Assembly (NCBI RefSeq): GCF_003151135.1
Contig: NZ_QEQK01000007.1
Location: forward strand, 188,424-252,423
Reading direction: 5' to 3'
Origin: Abyssibacter profundi
Lineage (GTDB): Bacteria > Pseudomonadota > Gammaproteobacteria > Nevskiales > OUC007
DNA: 64,000 nucleotides
Below are positions 35,090 through 43,717 of the stretch, piece by piece. How positions within the stretch are numbered: the first letter of the stretch is position 1; each line of letters starts with the position of its first letter. The notes under the pieces are model-generated. The model did no database searches, was not told the origin of the DNA, and worked only from the letters and a program-made list of their open reading frames with translations. Both the position numbers and the translations under genes were made by a program.

Positions 35090-37138
35090 GTGATTAAACA
35101 CGTACTGCTAGGCGGTGCCGTCATCGGCATGTCCGCCTGTTCGCATTTTCAGGCGGTGGAAACCGCCGAATCACCGCAGCCGCAGGCACCATTGGCGTCC
35201 GGCGTAATCCACGCCCATTTCGACGACTCGGTCCAGCCGCAGGAAGACTTCTACCGCTGGGTCAACGGCACCTGGCTGGAAGAAACCGAAATTCCCGCCG
35301 ATCGCTCCAACTACGGCGCATTCAGCGTGCTGGACGACCGTGCCGAACAGCAGCTGCGCAGCATCATTGAAACGGCCGCCGAGACGGACGCTGCACCCGG
35401 CTCGGACACCCAGAAGATCGGCGATTTCTACACCAGCTTCATGGACGTCGAAACCGTGAACGCCCTGGGCGCAAAACCCTTGGCAGAGGAGTTCGGCCGC
35501 ATCGATGCGCTGACCTCCACCGACGAGCTGCCCGCGCTGATGGCCCACCATCAGCTGGTCAACATCGGCGGCATCTACGGCGCCTACATCTGGCAGGACG
35601 CCAAGCAGTCGGACCAGTACACGGTGTACTTCGTACAGTCCGGCACCGGCCTACCCGATCGCGATTACTACCTGGAAGACACCGAAGACTTTGCCCGGAT
35701 TCGCAAGGCCTATCGTGCACATATCGAAAAGATGCTGACGCTGGCCGGTATCGAGGCACCGGCGACCAAGGCCGAGGCCATCTTCGATCTCGAGACCGAG
35801 CTGGCCCGCATGCAGTGGACCAAGGTCGATAGCCGGGACATCTCCAAGACCTACAACAAGGTCACGGTCGACGAGCTGGCGAAACTGACACCGAATTTCG
35901 ACTGGGCCACCTTTCTCACCGAGATGGGTATCGAGCTCGATGCCGTTGTCGTCGCCCAGCCCAGCTTTTTCGAAGCCACCAGCGATCTGATCGCCAACAC
36001 AGACCTGGCCACCTGGCAGGCCTATCTCAAGTGGCAGGTCATCGATGACTACGCCCCTTACCTGTCGCAGGAATTCGTCAACGGCGACTTCGATTTCTAC
36101 GGCAAGACCCTGCGCGGCACACCGGAAATCCGTCCCCGGTGGAAGCGTGGCGTGGCCGTGGTGGAAGAATCGCTGGGCGAAGTCCTGGGACGCATCTACG
36201 TCGCCGAGCACTTTCCACCCATCGCCAAGGCACGCATGGAGCGCCTGGTCGACAACCTGCTGCTGGCCTACGAGCAGTCGATCAAGGAACTGGAGTGGAT
36301 GACCGATGACACCAAGGCGGAGGCGCTGAAGAAGCTGGCGACCTTCAAGCCCAAGATCGGTTACCCCGACAAGTGGAAGGACTACTCGGCGCTGGAAGTC
36401 CGTGCCGACGACCTGTTCGGCAACATGGTGCGCTCCAACCTGGTGGAATCACGCCGTGAAATCGCCAAGCTGGGTGGCCCGGTCGACCCGGACGAATGGC
36501 ACATGACCCCGCAGACCGTGAACGCCTACTACAACCCGGTCGCCAATGAGATCGTTTTCCCGGCTGCCATCCTGCAGCCGCCGTTCTTCAACCTCGAAGC
36601 CGAAGACGCGATCAACTACGGTGGCATCGGTGCCGTCATCGGGCACGAAATCGGTCATGGCTTTGACGATCAGGGCTCCAAATTCGATGGCGAGGGCAAC
36701 CTCAACAACTGGTGGACCGACGCCGACCGCCAGGCCTTCGATGCCCTGGGCAAGCAGCTGATCGAGCAATACAACGCCTACGAGCCGATTCCTGGGTACA
36801 AGGTCAATGGCCAGCTCACGCTGGGCGAGAACATTGGCGATCTGGGCGGCCTGAGCATCGCCTACGAGGCCTATAAGCTGGCGCTAAACGGCCGGCCGGC
36901 ACCGGTGCTGGACCGCTACACCGGCGAGCAGCGGCTGTTCATCGGCTGGGCGCAGGTCTGGGCTCGCAAGTACCGGGAAGAAGCACTGATCGAACGCATC
37001 AAGTCCGATCCGCACTCCCCCAGCGAGTACCGCGCCAACGGCACACTGGAGAATGTTCCAGCCTTCCATGAGGCCTTCAACACCCGTCCCGGTGACGGCA
37101 TGTGGAAGGCACCGGAAGACCGCGTGCAAATCTGGTAA
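35090..37138 (+). CDS. M13-family zinc metallopeptidase lipoprotein (PepO/neprilysin-like)
   Basis: Protein of 682 residues from GTG 35090 (MIKHVLLGG), preceded by AAGAGAG. The lipoprotein signal ends SAC (Cys17). The mature part has the M13 pattern: PQEDFYRWVNGTWL near the start, NAYYNPVANEIVFPAAILQPPFF, the zinc motif HEIGH (His519, Glu520, His523) followed by GFDDQGSKFD, and the third ligand in GENIGDLGG (Glu580). Members degrade small peptides in the periplasm. It is a single gene bounded by terminators on both sides. Confidence 0.93.
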   Translation: MIKHVLLGGAVIGMSACSHFQAVETAESPQPQAPLASGVIHAHFDDSVQPQEDFYRWVNGTWLEETEIPADRSNYGAFSVLDDRAEQQLRSIIETAAETDAAPGSDTQKIGDFYTSFMDVETVNALGAKPLAEEFGRIDALTSTDELPALMAHHQLVNIGGIYGAYIWQDAKQSDQYTVYFVQSGTGLPDRDYYLEDTEDFARIRKAYRAHIEKMLTLAGIEAPATKAEAIFDLETELARMQWTKVDSRDISKTYNKVTVDELAKLTPNFDWATFLTEMGIELDAVVVAQPSFFEATSDLIANTDLATWQAYLKWQVIDDYAPYLSQEFVNGDFDFYGKTLRGTPEIRPRWKRGVAVVEESLGEVLGRIYVAEHFPPIAKARMERLVDNLLLAYEQSIKELEWMTDDTKAEALKKLATFKPKIGYPDKWKDYSALEVRADDLFGNMVRSNLVESRREIAKLGGPVDPDEWHMTPQTVNAYYNPVANEIVFPAAILQPPFFNLEAEDAINYGGIGAVIGHEIGHGFDDQGSKFDGEGNLNNWWTDADRQAFDALGKQLIEQYNAYEPIPGYKVNGQLTLGENIGDLGGLSIAYEAYKLALNGRPAPVLDRYTGEQRLFIGWAQVWARKYREEALIERIKSDPHSPSEYRANGTLENVPAFHEAFNTRPGDGMWKAPEDRVQIW

Positions 37139-37156
37139 CCCGCCGGCAACATCCAG

Positions 37157-37187
37157 CAACAAGGCCGGCATCATGCCGGCCTTGTTG
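37157..37187 (+). terminator. Strong hairpin terminator after M13 peptidase
   Basis: A 14-bp perfect inverted repeat, CAACAAGGCCGGCA (37157-37170) and TGCCGGCCTTGTTG (37174-37187), has a three-base loop. It begins 18 bases after the peptidase stop. The T-tract is short (TTGTTGTAT). Confidence 0.8.
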
Positions 37188-37261
37188 TATGCGCCTGCCA
37201 TACAACGGCGCCCCCTGCCCACTGCGGCACCCCATTGCAGCCAGCCCGACCCGGACACCCC

Positions 37262-38350
37262 ATGACCCGACCCGCCACCCGATTTCGCCAGGTTCAACAC
37301 GGCCTTGGCAATCTGCGAGACCGCATCCGCAATCCCGCCGCCCTGATCCAATCGGAGCACACGCCGTTTCAGGTGCTGCAACGCCAAGGCATCGTCCAGC
37401 TCCGGTGGTACCCGCCACTGGATGAGGCCAAAACGCGCCACCCAACCCCGGTCGTGATCGTGCCGCCATTGGCCGTGAACATGTCGATTTACGATCTATT
37501 CCCCAACCGCAGCCTGGTCCGTCATCTGCTGGAGCAAGGATTTCCGGTTTATTTGCTGGACTGGGGCCGTCCTGGCCCGGCCGAGGATCACTGGCAGTTG
37601 GCCACCTACATCACCAAGCTGCTGCCCGATCTGCTGGCTCGGGTGCGCACCCATGCGGGCACCCGGCAGCTCAGCCTGCATGGCTGGAGTTTTGGTGGCC
37701 TGTTTGCCTATGCCTATACCGCCTGGAGCGAGGATCCGGACATCCGCAATCTGGTGCTGGTCGGCGCCCCCTGCGACTACCACAACAACGGCATCGTCGG
37801 TCGTCAGCAACAACGGATTGGCCGACTGGTCCGCCGGGTGGGGCGCATCCGCCGGCTGCGTCCCCACGCCATGCCCCCGCGCGTGTTCCGCTCGCCCGGC
37901 TGGCTCAACAGTACGATGTACAAGCTGACCAGCCCGGTGGCGAGCCTGCGCCCCCACCTGGACCTGCTGCGCCGCCTGCAGGACCGTGACCGGGTCGCGG
38001 CCCACGCCACCAACTCGGCGTTCGTGGACGACATGGTCGCCTACCCCGGCGGCGTGGTGCAGGACGTGTTGCAACACCTGTGGTGCGACAACCTGCTGGC
38101 CGCCGGCCGACTCCCCATCGCCGGCAGCGATGCCCGTCTGGATCGCATCACCGCCAGCATCTTGCTGATCGCCGGCGAGGGCGACCCGGTGGTCACGCCC
38201 CAGTCCAGCCGCAGCTTGCTAGACCTGGTCGGCAGCCAGGACACCCAGGCTCTCGGCATTCCCGGCGGTCACATGTCCATCCTCGCCGGCACGCAAACCG
38301 CCACGGACACCTGGCCGGCAATCACCCAATGGCTGGCGGCGCGCAGCTAG
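37262..38350 (+). CDS. PHA-synthase-like alpha/beta hydrolase with Ser nucleophile
   Basis: Protein of 362 residues with the PhaC-type core: VVIVPPLAVNMSIYDLFPN, SLVRHLLEQGFPVYLLDWG, nucleophile elbow LHGWSFGGL (Ser143), IRNLVLVGAPCDY, Asp in AGEGDPVVTP (about 308) and His in PGGHMS (about 337). True PHA synthases use Cys in G-x-C-x-G; here the residue is Ser, so polymerisation is unlikely without the Cys and a hydrolase or acyltransferase role is more probable. No PhaE, PhaR or phasin gene is nearby. Confidence 0.75.
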   Translation: MTRPATRFRQVQHGLGNLRDRIRNPAALIQSEHTPFQVLQRQGIVQLRWYPPLDEAKTRHPTPVVIVPPLAVNMSIYDLFPNRSLVRHLLEQGFPVYLLDWGRPGPAEDHWQLATYITKLLPDLLARVRTHAGTRQLSLHGWSFGGLFAYAYTAWSEDPDIRNLVLVGAPCDYHNNGIVGRQQQRIGRLVRRVGRIRRLRPHAMPPRVFRSPGWLNSTMYKLTSPVASLRPHLDLLRRLQDRDRVAAHATNSAFVDDMVAYPGGVVQDVLQHLWCDNLLAAGRLPIAGSDARLDRITASILLIAGEGDPVVTPQSSRSLLDLVGSQDTQALGIPGGHMSILAGTQTATDTWPAITQWLAARS

Positions 38351-38417
38351 GCCGACCGACGCCCCGGCCCGGCGGCGATACACTTCGCGTTCTCGATCTC
38401 GACGACCAGGGCTTTGC

Positions 38418-39128
38418 GTGTATCTGAACTGCGATCTGGGAGAAGGCTGCGGCGATGACGCCGACTTGATGCCGCTGATCGATCAGGCCAGCGTGGCCTG
38501 CGGAGGACATGCCGGCGATGCCGAATCGATGCGTGCCACCGTGGCGCTGGCTGCCCGGCATGGGGTCATGATCGGCGCGCATCCGTCCTACCCGGACCCT
38601 GCAGGCTTCGGACGTCAGTCCATGCAAATGAGCCAGGAGGCGCTGCAAGCCACGCTGCTCGAACAGCTGCGCGGCTTACGGGACATTGCCCAAGCGGCGG
38701 GCCAGTCCGTTCGATACTGCAAACCACACGGCGCGCTGTACCACGACATGCTGGATTGCGAACCCGTGGCCGAGGTGCTGGCCGACATCGCAGCCCGGCA
38801 GGCGCTGGCTCTGGTCGTTCCCGCCGGGTCGCCGGACAGTGCCATCGCGATCGCTGCCCGCCGGGCGGACGTATTGCTGTGGACCGAAGCATTCGCCGAC
38901 CGGGGCTACGGCGACGATGGCCGCCTGCTGCCGCGCTCCGAGCCCGGCGCCCTGTTAAGCGCCGAGTCGGCGGCCGCACAGGTGCGCGCGCTGCTCGAGG
39001 GCTGGCTGGTCACGGCATCCGGTCGTCGAATCGCCATGCAGGCGGACACCCTCTGTGTTCATGGCGATACGCCGCAGGCCACCCGCATCGCCCAGGCCGT
39101 GCGCCAGGCGCTCGCAGCGTCGGCATGA
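38418..39128 (+). CDS. pxpA: 5-oxoprolinase subunit A (PxpA, LamB/YcsF family)
   Basis: Protein of 236 residues from GTG 38418, the position that gives the conserved N-terminus MYLNCDLGEGCGDDADLMPLI. Further family motifs are QASVACGGHAGD, GAHPSYPDPAGFGRQSM, KPHGALYHDM and EAFADRGYGDDGRLLPRSEPGALL. With PxpB and PxpC it forms the ATP-dependent enzyme that opens 5-oxoproline to glutamate, removing damaged glutamine product. The stop overlaps the pxpB start by ATGA. Confidence 0.94.
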   Translation: MYLNCDLGEGCGDDADLMPLIDQASVACGGHAGDAESMRATVALAARHGVMIGAHPSYPDPAGFGRQSMQMSQEALQATLLEQLRGLRDIAQAAGQSVRYCKPHGALYHDMLDCEPVAEVLADIAARQALALVVPAGSPDSAIAIAARRADVLLWTEAFADRGYGDDGRLLPRSEPGALLSAESAAAQVRALLEGWLVTASGRRIAMQADTLCVHGDTPQATRIAQAVRQALAASA

Positions 39129-39880
39129 CCGCGGCAGTGCAGCTCGCCGGGCCGATTCGCGCGGCCGGTGACGGCGGACTGATTGCCGAACTCGTGGCCG
39201 CGCCCAATCCCGGTGCGGCACAGCCGGCCATCCACCGCGATCCCACACCCGCCGCTGTCCGCGCCGCGACCCACGCAGTCGCCGACGAGCTAACCGCCGC
39301 ACTGGGCCGCGGCTTGATTGACCTGGTGCCTTCGAGCAACCGGCTGCTGGTGTTGTTCGACCCCGGTTCCGCCGCCCCAGCGACCGTGCGCCGGCTGCTG
39401 CGCGAGGCACTGGCCCCACCATTGGCGTGTATCGACGACACGGCACAAACCGTGACCCTGCCGGTGTACTACGGACCCGAAGTCGCCTGGGATTTAAGCG
39501 CTGTCGCGGCGGCGGCCGGGGTGACGCGGGAAACCGTCATCGACTGGCACAGCCAGGCCGACTACACCGTCCGGGCCATTGGCTTCGCGCCCGGCTTCGC
39601 CTATCTGGGCGGGCTGGACAGCCGACTGGCCCGGCCCCGACGCGCGACGCCGCGAGTGCGGGTACCAGCCGGCGCGGTGGCCATTGCCGAGCACCAGACC
39701 GCCATCTACCCGGCCGAGTCGCCCGGCGGCTGGCACGTACTGGGCCGGTGCCCGGTGGTCTTGTTTGACCCCGAGCGCAAGCCGCCCCTGCCATACGCGT
39801 TGGGCGACAAAGTGCGGTTCGAGCCCATCGATCGCGACCGCTTTCTGGCCCTGGGCGGCCAGATCGGTACCGGCGCATGA
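39125..39880 (+). CDS. pxpB: 5-oxoprolinase subunit B (PxpB, KipI-like)
   Basis: Protein of 251 residues. It has the PxpB/KipI signature LPVYYGPEVAWDL, the biotin-carboxylase-like allophanate-hydrolase C-terminal motif IGFAPGFAYLGGLD, RVPAGAVAIAEHQTAIYPAESPGGWHVLGR, and FDPERKPPLPYALGDKVRF at the end. It is the second subunit of the PxpABC 5-oxoprolinase. It overlaps pxpA and pxpC by four bases each. Confidence 0.93.
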   Translation: MTAAVQLAGPIRAAGDGGLIAELVAAPNPGAAQPAIHRDPTPAAVRAATHAVADELTAALGRGLIDLVPSSNRLLVLFDPGSAAPATVRRLLREALAPPLACIDDTAQTVTLPVYYGPEVAWDLSAVAAAAGVTRETVIDWHSQADYTVRAIGFAPGFAYLGGLDSRLARPRRATPRVRVPAGAVAIAEHQTAIYPAESPGGWHVLGRCPVVLFDPERKPPLPYALGDKVRFEPIDRDRFLALGGQIGTGA

Positions 39881-40836
39881 ACGGCCTGCTCATCCGCGCC
39901 GCAGGCCCCCGGTCGCTCATCCAGGACCGGGGTCGCTTTGGCCACCACGGGCTGGGCATCACCACAGGCGGACCGCTGGACTGGATCGCATTGGATTGGG
40001 CCAATCGCCTGCTCGGCAACGCGGCCGATGCTGCAGCAGTCGAGATCACGCTGGGCCCGCTGGAATTGGAGGCCATGATCCCCACCACGCTGGTGGTCAC
40101 CGGACCGGCCACGCTCAGCATCAACAATCGGACCCAACCGGCCTGGCAAGGCCATGCGGTGAGGCCTGGCGACCGCATTGCGGTGGGCGTCAAACCAGCG
40201 GGCCTTTGCGCGTATCTGGCGCTGGCCGGCGGCGTACAAAGCCGGCCCATGCTGGGCAGCCGGGCCTCGGTGACGCGCGAGGCCCTGGGCGGCCTGCACG
40301 GCCGGGACAGCGAGCCGCTGCAAACCGGTGACTTCCTACCCGTGAGCCCGGATACCGGCACGCCGATTCACGGCCTGCCCACCGCCCATCAGCCCATCTA
40401 CAGCCAGTCGGTCACCCTGCGCATGCTGCCGGGCTTTCAGTGGCGCCAGTTCGGCCGGGCTGCACGGCGCAAGTTGGCGAGCGCGCACTTCACCGTCTCT
40501 GCGCAGTCCAGCCGCATGGGCCTGCGCCTGGATGGCCCAGCCATCGCCACACCGGAGCAGACCATCGACTCGGAAGGCGTTTGTACCGGCGCGATCCAGA
40601 TCACGCCTGCTGGCCAGCCCATCGTGCTGCTACCCGACCGCCAGACCATGGGCGGCTATCCCAAACCGGGAGCGGTGATCACGGCAGACTGGCCCCGGTT
40701 GGGTCAGCTGCGCCCGGGTGCGCAGCTGCGCTTCCAGCCGGTGACGGCGAGCACGGCGCGGCGCGCCCTGGCCGAAATCCTGGAACCGATGTCGGCCTTT
40801 GAAGAGGCCGGTCATCGCGCGGACACCACGGACTGA
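39877..40836 (+). CDS. pxpC: 5-oxoprolinase subunit C (PxpC, KipA-like)
   Basis: Protein of 319 residues with the PxpC/KipA pattern: SLIQDRGRFGHHGLGITTGGPLDWIALDWANRLLGN, GVKPAGLCAYLALAGGV, LGSRASVTREALGG, SSRMGLRLDGPAI, DSEGVCTGAIQITPAGQPIVLLPDRQTMGGYPK. It completes the pxpABC operon, whose sole known biochemical role is ATP-driven 5-oxoproline hydrolysis. It converges on the GDSL lipase gene 25 bases away. Confidence 0.94.
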   Translation: MNGLLIRAAGPRSLIQDRGRFGHHGLGITTGGPLDWIALDWANRLLGNAADAAAVEITLGPLELEAMIPTTLVVTGPATLSINNRTQPAWQGHAVRPGDRIAVGVKPAGLCAYLALAGGVQSRPMLGSRASVTREALGGLHGRDSEPLQTGDFLPVSPDTGTPIHGLPTAHQPIYSQSVTLRMLPGFQWRQFGRAARRKLASAHFTVSAQSSRMGLRLDGPAIATPEQTIDSEGVCTGAIQITPAGQPIVLLPDRQTMGGYPKPGAVITADWPRLGQLRPGAQLRFQPVTASTARRALAEILEPMSAFEEAGHRADTTD

Positions 40837-40861
40837 GTCCCTGCCGGGCACAGCGTGCCCG

Positions 40862-41494
40862 CTACCAGGCGCCGGCCTGCTCCAGCTGGGCTGCAATCTG
40901 CTCGGCAATCTGCCGATAGCCGGCCGCGTTCGGGTGGATGCGATCCGACCGCAGCCCGCTTTGCGACAGCACATCGGCCATGACATCGTCGACCAGAACC
41001 AAATCGTATTCGTCCGCCAGTGATTCGTACTGCGGCGGCGCATCCAGGCCGATGAGCGCCGGCTCCGGCACGGCGATCAGCACCAACGGCAGCCCCCGCG
41101 CCTGAATCTCTTCGATCATCGCCGCCAGATGGCTGCGCATGGTCTGCAAACTGCCCTTGCGCAGCATGTCGTTGCCGCCCAGGCAGAGCAGGACCAGATC
41201 GGGGTCGACGGCCTCCAGCACGTCCGGCAGACGTTCGCGGCCTTCGGCCGTGGTCTCGCCCGGCACGCCGGCGTTGACCACGGTCCGCTGAGCCAGACGC
41301 TCCAGCACTGCGGGATAGCTCTGGTCGCGTTTGGCACCCGTGCCATAGGTCAGGCTATCGCCAAACGCGAGAATGACCGCGTCCTCGCCCAACCAGGGCA
41401 GCGTGGGCTGCGACCGCCCGCCGCAGCCGGTCAACAACACCACCAGCAGCATCCAAACCCAGACCGACCACGCCTTGCCCTGGGACCACTCCAT
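40862..41494 (-). CDS. GDSL-family arylesterase/lipase, lipoprotein form (TesA-like)
   Basis: Protein of 210 residues from ATG 41494. The N-terminal hydrophobic segment ends LLTGC (Cys24), a lipobox, whereas E. coli TesA has a cleaved Sec signal. Catalytic blocks: [13 protein letters not shown] (Ser47), [24 protein letters not shown], and [10 protein letters not shown] (Asp and His). Members hydrolyse arylesters, acyl-CoA and lysophospholipids. It starts two bases after the pqiA-like stop, at the end of the aceEF run of genes. Confidence 0.88.
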   Translation of the reverse strand: MEWSQGKAWSVWVWMLLVVLLTGCGGRSQPTLPWLGEDAVILAFGDSLTYGTGAKRDQSYPAVLERLAQRTVVNAGVPGETTAEGRERLPDVLEAVDPDLVLLCLGGNDMLRKGSLQTMRSHLAAMIEEIQARGLPLVLIAVPEPALIGLDAPPQYESLADEYDLVLVDDVMADVLSQSGLRSDRIHPNAAGYRQIAEQIAAQLEQAGAW

Positions 41495-41496
41495 GC

Positions 41497-42006
41497 TCAG
41501 CCTGTCGTCTCGGGCCGCTTCGGGCGTAGCGTGATCACCGTCGACACCAGATTGACCAGCACAATGGACACAACGAAGTAGTAGAGGCCCGACAGCAGCT
41601 GCGCCTCGGTGATGCCGTCCAGGCGCGCACTGACAATCAAAATGGCGATGACGAATACATCGAGCATCGACCACTTGCCCAACGCGCCCAGTACGCGCAT
41701 GCCGAAACCATGCGGCCGCCCCAGCTGGATCAGCACCAGCAGCCAGACGTTCTTGACCACCGGGAACAGAATGGAAAACAACATCAACACGCTGCCAAGA
41801 AACGTCTCTCCGCTGCGCAGTAGGGTCATGGTGCCGCTCCACAGCGAGATCGTGTCGGAGAAGATCCAGAACTGCTCGAAGCGGATCATGGGCTGGGTCA
41901 GGCCCGCCACGAGCAGGCCCAGGGCCACCCAAAGCAGCAGCGCCAGCGGAATGCGGTAACGCCAGCGCAGAGGCGCCGGACTCATCGGCGCCTCTGCCAG
42001 CGGCAT
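41497..42006 (-). CDS. PqiA-domain membrane protein
   Basis: Protein of 169 residues with four hydrophobic segments and the PqiA/DUF pattern: [59 protein letters not shown]. It is one PqiA module, where E. coli PqiA has two. PqiA partners MCE-type transport of lipid across the envelope, but no pqiB/MCE gene is here. ATG 42006 starts one base after the aceF stop; ATG 41985 is an alternative. The location in the pyruvate dehydrogenase operon is unusual. Confidence 0.85.
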   Translation of the reverse strand: MPLAEAPMSPAPLRWRYRIPLALLLWVALGLLVAGLTQPMIRFEQFWIFSDTISLWSGTMTLLRSGETFLGSVLMLFSILFPVVKNVWLLVLIQLGRPHGFGMRVLGALGKWSMLDVFVIAILIVSARLDGITEAQLLSGLYYFVVSIVLVNLVSTVITLRPKRPETTG

Positions 42007-42007
42007 G

Positions 42008-43717
42008 TCACAGCAGCACCCGCCGATAGTCCGACAGCAGCTCGGTCAGGTAGACCACGAACCGGGCCGCGGCCGCGCCGTCGATGACGCGGTGATCGTA
42101 GGACAGTGACAGGGGCATCAGGGTCCGCGGCACGAATTCGCTGCCGTTCCAGACCGGCTTCACCTCGTTGCGGGACACGCCCAGAATGGCCACCTCCGGC
42201 GAATTGACAATCGGCGTGAACGCCGTGCCGCCAATGCCCCCCAGGCTGGAGATCGAGAACACGGCGCCCTGCATGTCACCGGGCCCCAGCTTGCCATCGC
42301 GCGCCTTCTTCGCCAGTTCGGCCGTCTCGGCAGCGATCTGGATCACGCCTTTCTGGTCCACGTTCTTGACCACGGGCACGACCAGCCCATGGGGCGTGTC
42401 GGCGGCGAACCCGATATGGCGGTAATGCTTCATGACCAGCGCGTTGCCGTCGGCCGTCAGCGAACTGGCGAACTCGGGGAACCGGTCGATGGCATGGCTC
42501 ACCGCCTTGATCAGCAGCGGCAACATGGTGAGCTTGGCCGCGTGCTTGTCTTTCTCGGCCTGCCGGAACGCCTCCAGGTCGGTGACGTCGGCCTCGGCAA
42601 ACTGGGTGACATGCGGGATGAGCAACCAGGACTTGTGCAAGTGCTTGGATGACAGCTTGCGAATCCGCGCCAGCTCCACGGTTTCCACGTCGCCGAACTT
42701 GCTGAAGTCCACATCCGGTTGCGGTGGCAGCCCCGAACCGGCGCTGACGGCCGCCTCGCTACTGGCACTCTTCATCACGCCCTTGACGTGGCTCTGGACA
42801 TCTTCCTTGAGGATGCGCCCCTTGGGACCACTGCCCTTGACGCCCTGCAGGGTGACACCCAGCTCGCGCGCAAACTTGCGCACGGCCGGCGAGGCATGGG
42901 CCGGCACGCCGCTGCGGGTGGTGGGGTCATCCCGCGAGGGTTGTTCGGTCGACGGCTTGGGTTTGGGCGCCGCAGCCGGCTGATCCTGATCAGCAGATGC
43001 CGTGCGTTGGGACGGCTGTTCCGCCTGACCGGCCTCGCTTTGCTTGGCCCCGCCGTCTTGGGCACCGCTGTCTGCAGGCTTGTCGCCGCCCGCTGCGCGC
43101 ACCACGGCCACGACATCACCCTGGCGGACGGAATCACCCAAGCCCACGGCCAGTCGGACCAGGGTCCCGGCCACGGTCGAGGGGACATCCATGGTCGCCT
43201 TGTCGGATTCCAGCGTCACCAGACCCTGTTCGACCTCGACTGCATCACCCTCTGCGACCAGCACCTCGATGATCTCGACGGCATCGAAATCACCAATATC
43301 CGGCACGGTGACCTCGACCTCCTCGCCATCGGAGGCGCCGGCGTCATCGGACTGGCCCTCGCCGTCGCCGCCGGCCTCTGCGGGCTCCGACTCATCGGCG
43401 GTGGAAGCGTCGGGCGCTTCATCAGATGCATCCGTCTCGTCGGCGTCCGCATCCTGCGCGTCATCGGGTGTTTCGGCGTCCTCGGCCTCGATCTTGGCCA
43501 CGGCATCACCTTCGGCCACCTTGTCGCCCACCCCGACCAGCAGCTTGCTGACCTTGCCGGCGGCCGTGGACGGTACATCCATGGTGGCCTTGTCGGACTC
43601 CAGGGAGACCAGTCCGTCCTCCACCGCCACGGTATCGCCCTCGGCGACCAGTAATTCGATGATCTCGACGGCGTCGAAATCGCCTATATCAGGAACCTTG
43701 ACCGTGATCGTGCTCAT
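42008..43717 (-). CDS. aceF: Pyruvate dehydrogenase E2, dihydrolipoyl acetyltransferase
   Basis: Protein of 569 residues. It has two lipoyl domains, each with the lipoylated lysine in ESDKATMDVPS (Lys43 and Lys173), separated by a long Asp/Glu/Ala linker. A peripheral-subunit-binding domain (about residues 275-310, ASPAVRKFARELGVTLQGVKG) precedes a catalytic core ending SYDHRVIDG (His about 542). E. coli AceF has three lipoyl domains; two is common elsewhere. It transfers the acetyl group to CoA. The start overlaps the aceE stop by ATGA. Confidence 0.96.
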   Translation of the reverse strand: MSTITVKVPDIGDFDAVEIIELLVAEGDTVAVEDGLVSLESDKATMDVPSTAAGKVSKLLVGVGDKVAEGDAVAKIEAEDAETPDDAQDADADETDASDEAPDASTADESEPAEAGGDGEGQSDDAGASDGEEVEVTVPDIGDFDAVEIIEVLVAEGDAVEVEQGLVTLESDKATMDVPSTVAGTLVRLAVGLGDSVRQGDVVAVVRAAGGDKPADSGAQDGGAKQSEAGQAEQPSQRTASADQDQPAAAPKPKPSTEQPSRDDPTTRSGVPAHASPAVRKFARELGVTLQGVKGSGPKGRILKEDVQSHVKGVMKSASSEAAVSAGSGLPPQPDVDFSKFGDVETVELARIRKLSSKHLHKSWLLIPHVTQFAEADVTDLEAFRQAEKDKHAAKLTMLPLLIKAVSHAIDRFPEFASSLTADGNALVMKHYRHIGFAADTPHGLVVPVVKNVDQKGVIQIAAETAELAKKARDGKLGPGDMQGAVFSISSLGGIGGTAFTPIVNSPEVAILGVSRNEVKPVWNGSEFVPRTLMPLSLSYDHRVIDGAAAARFVVYLTELLSDYRRVLL

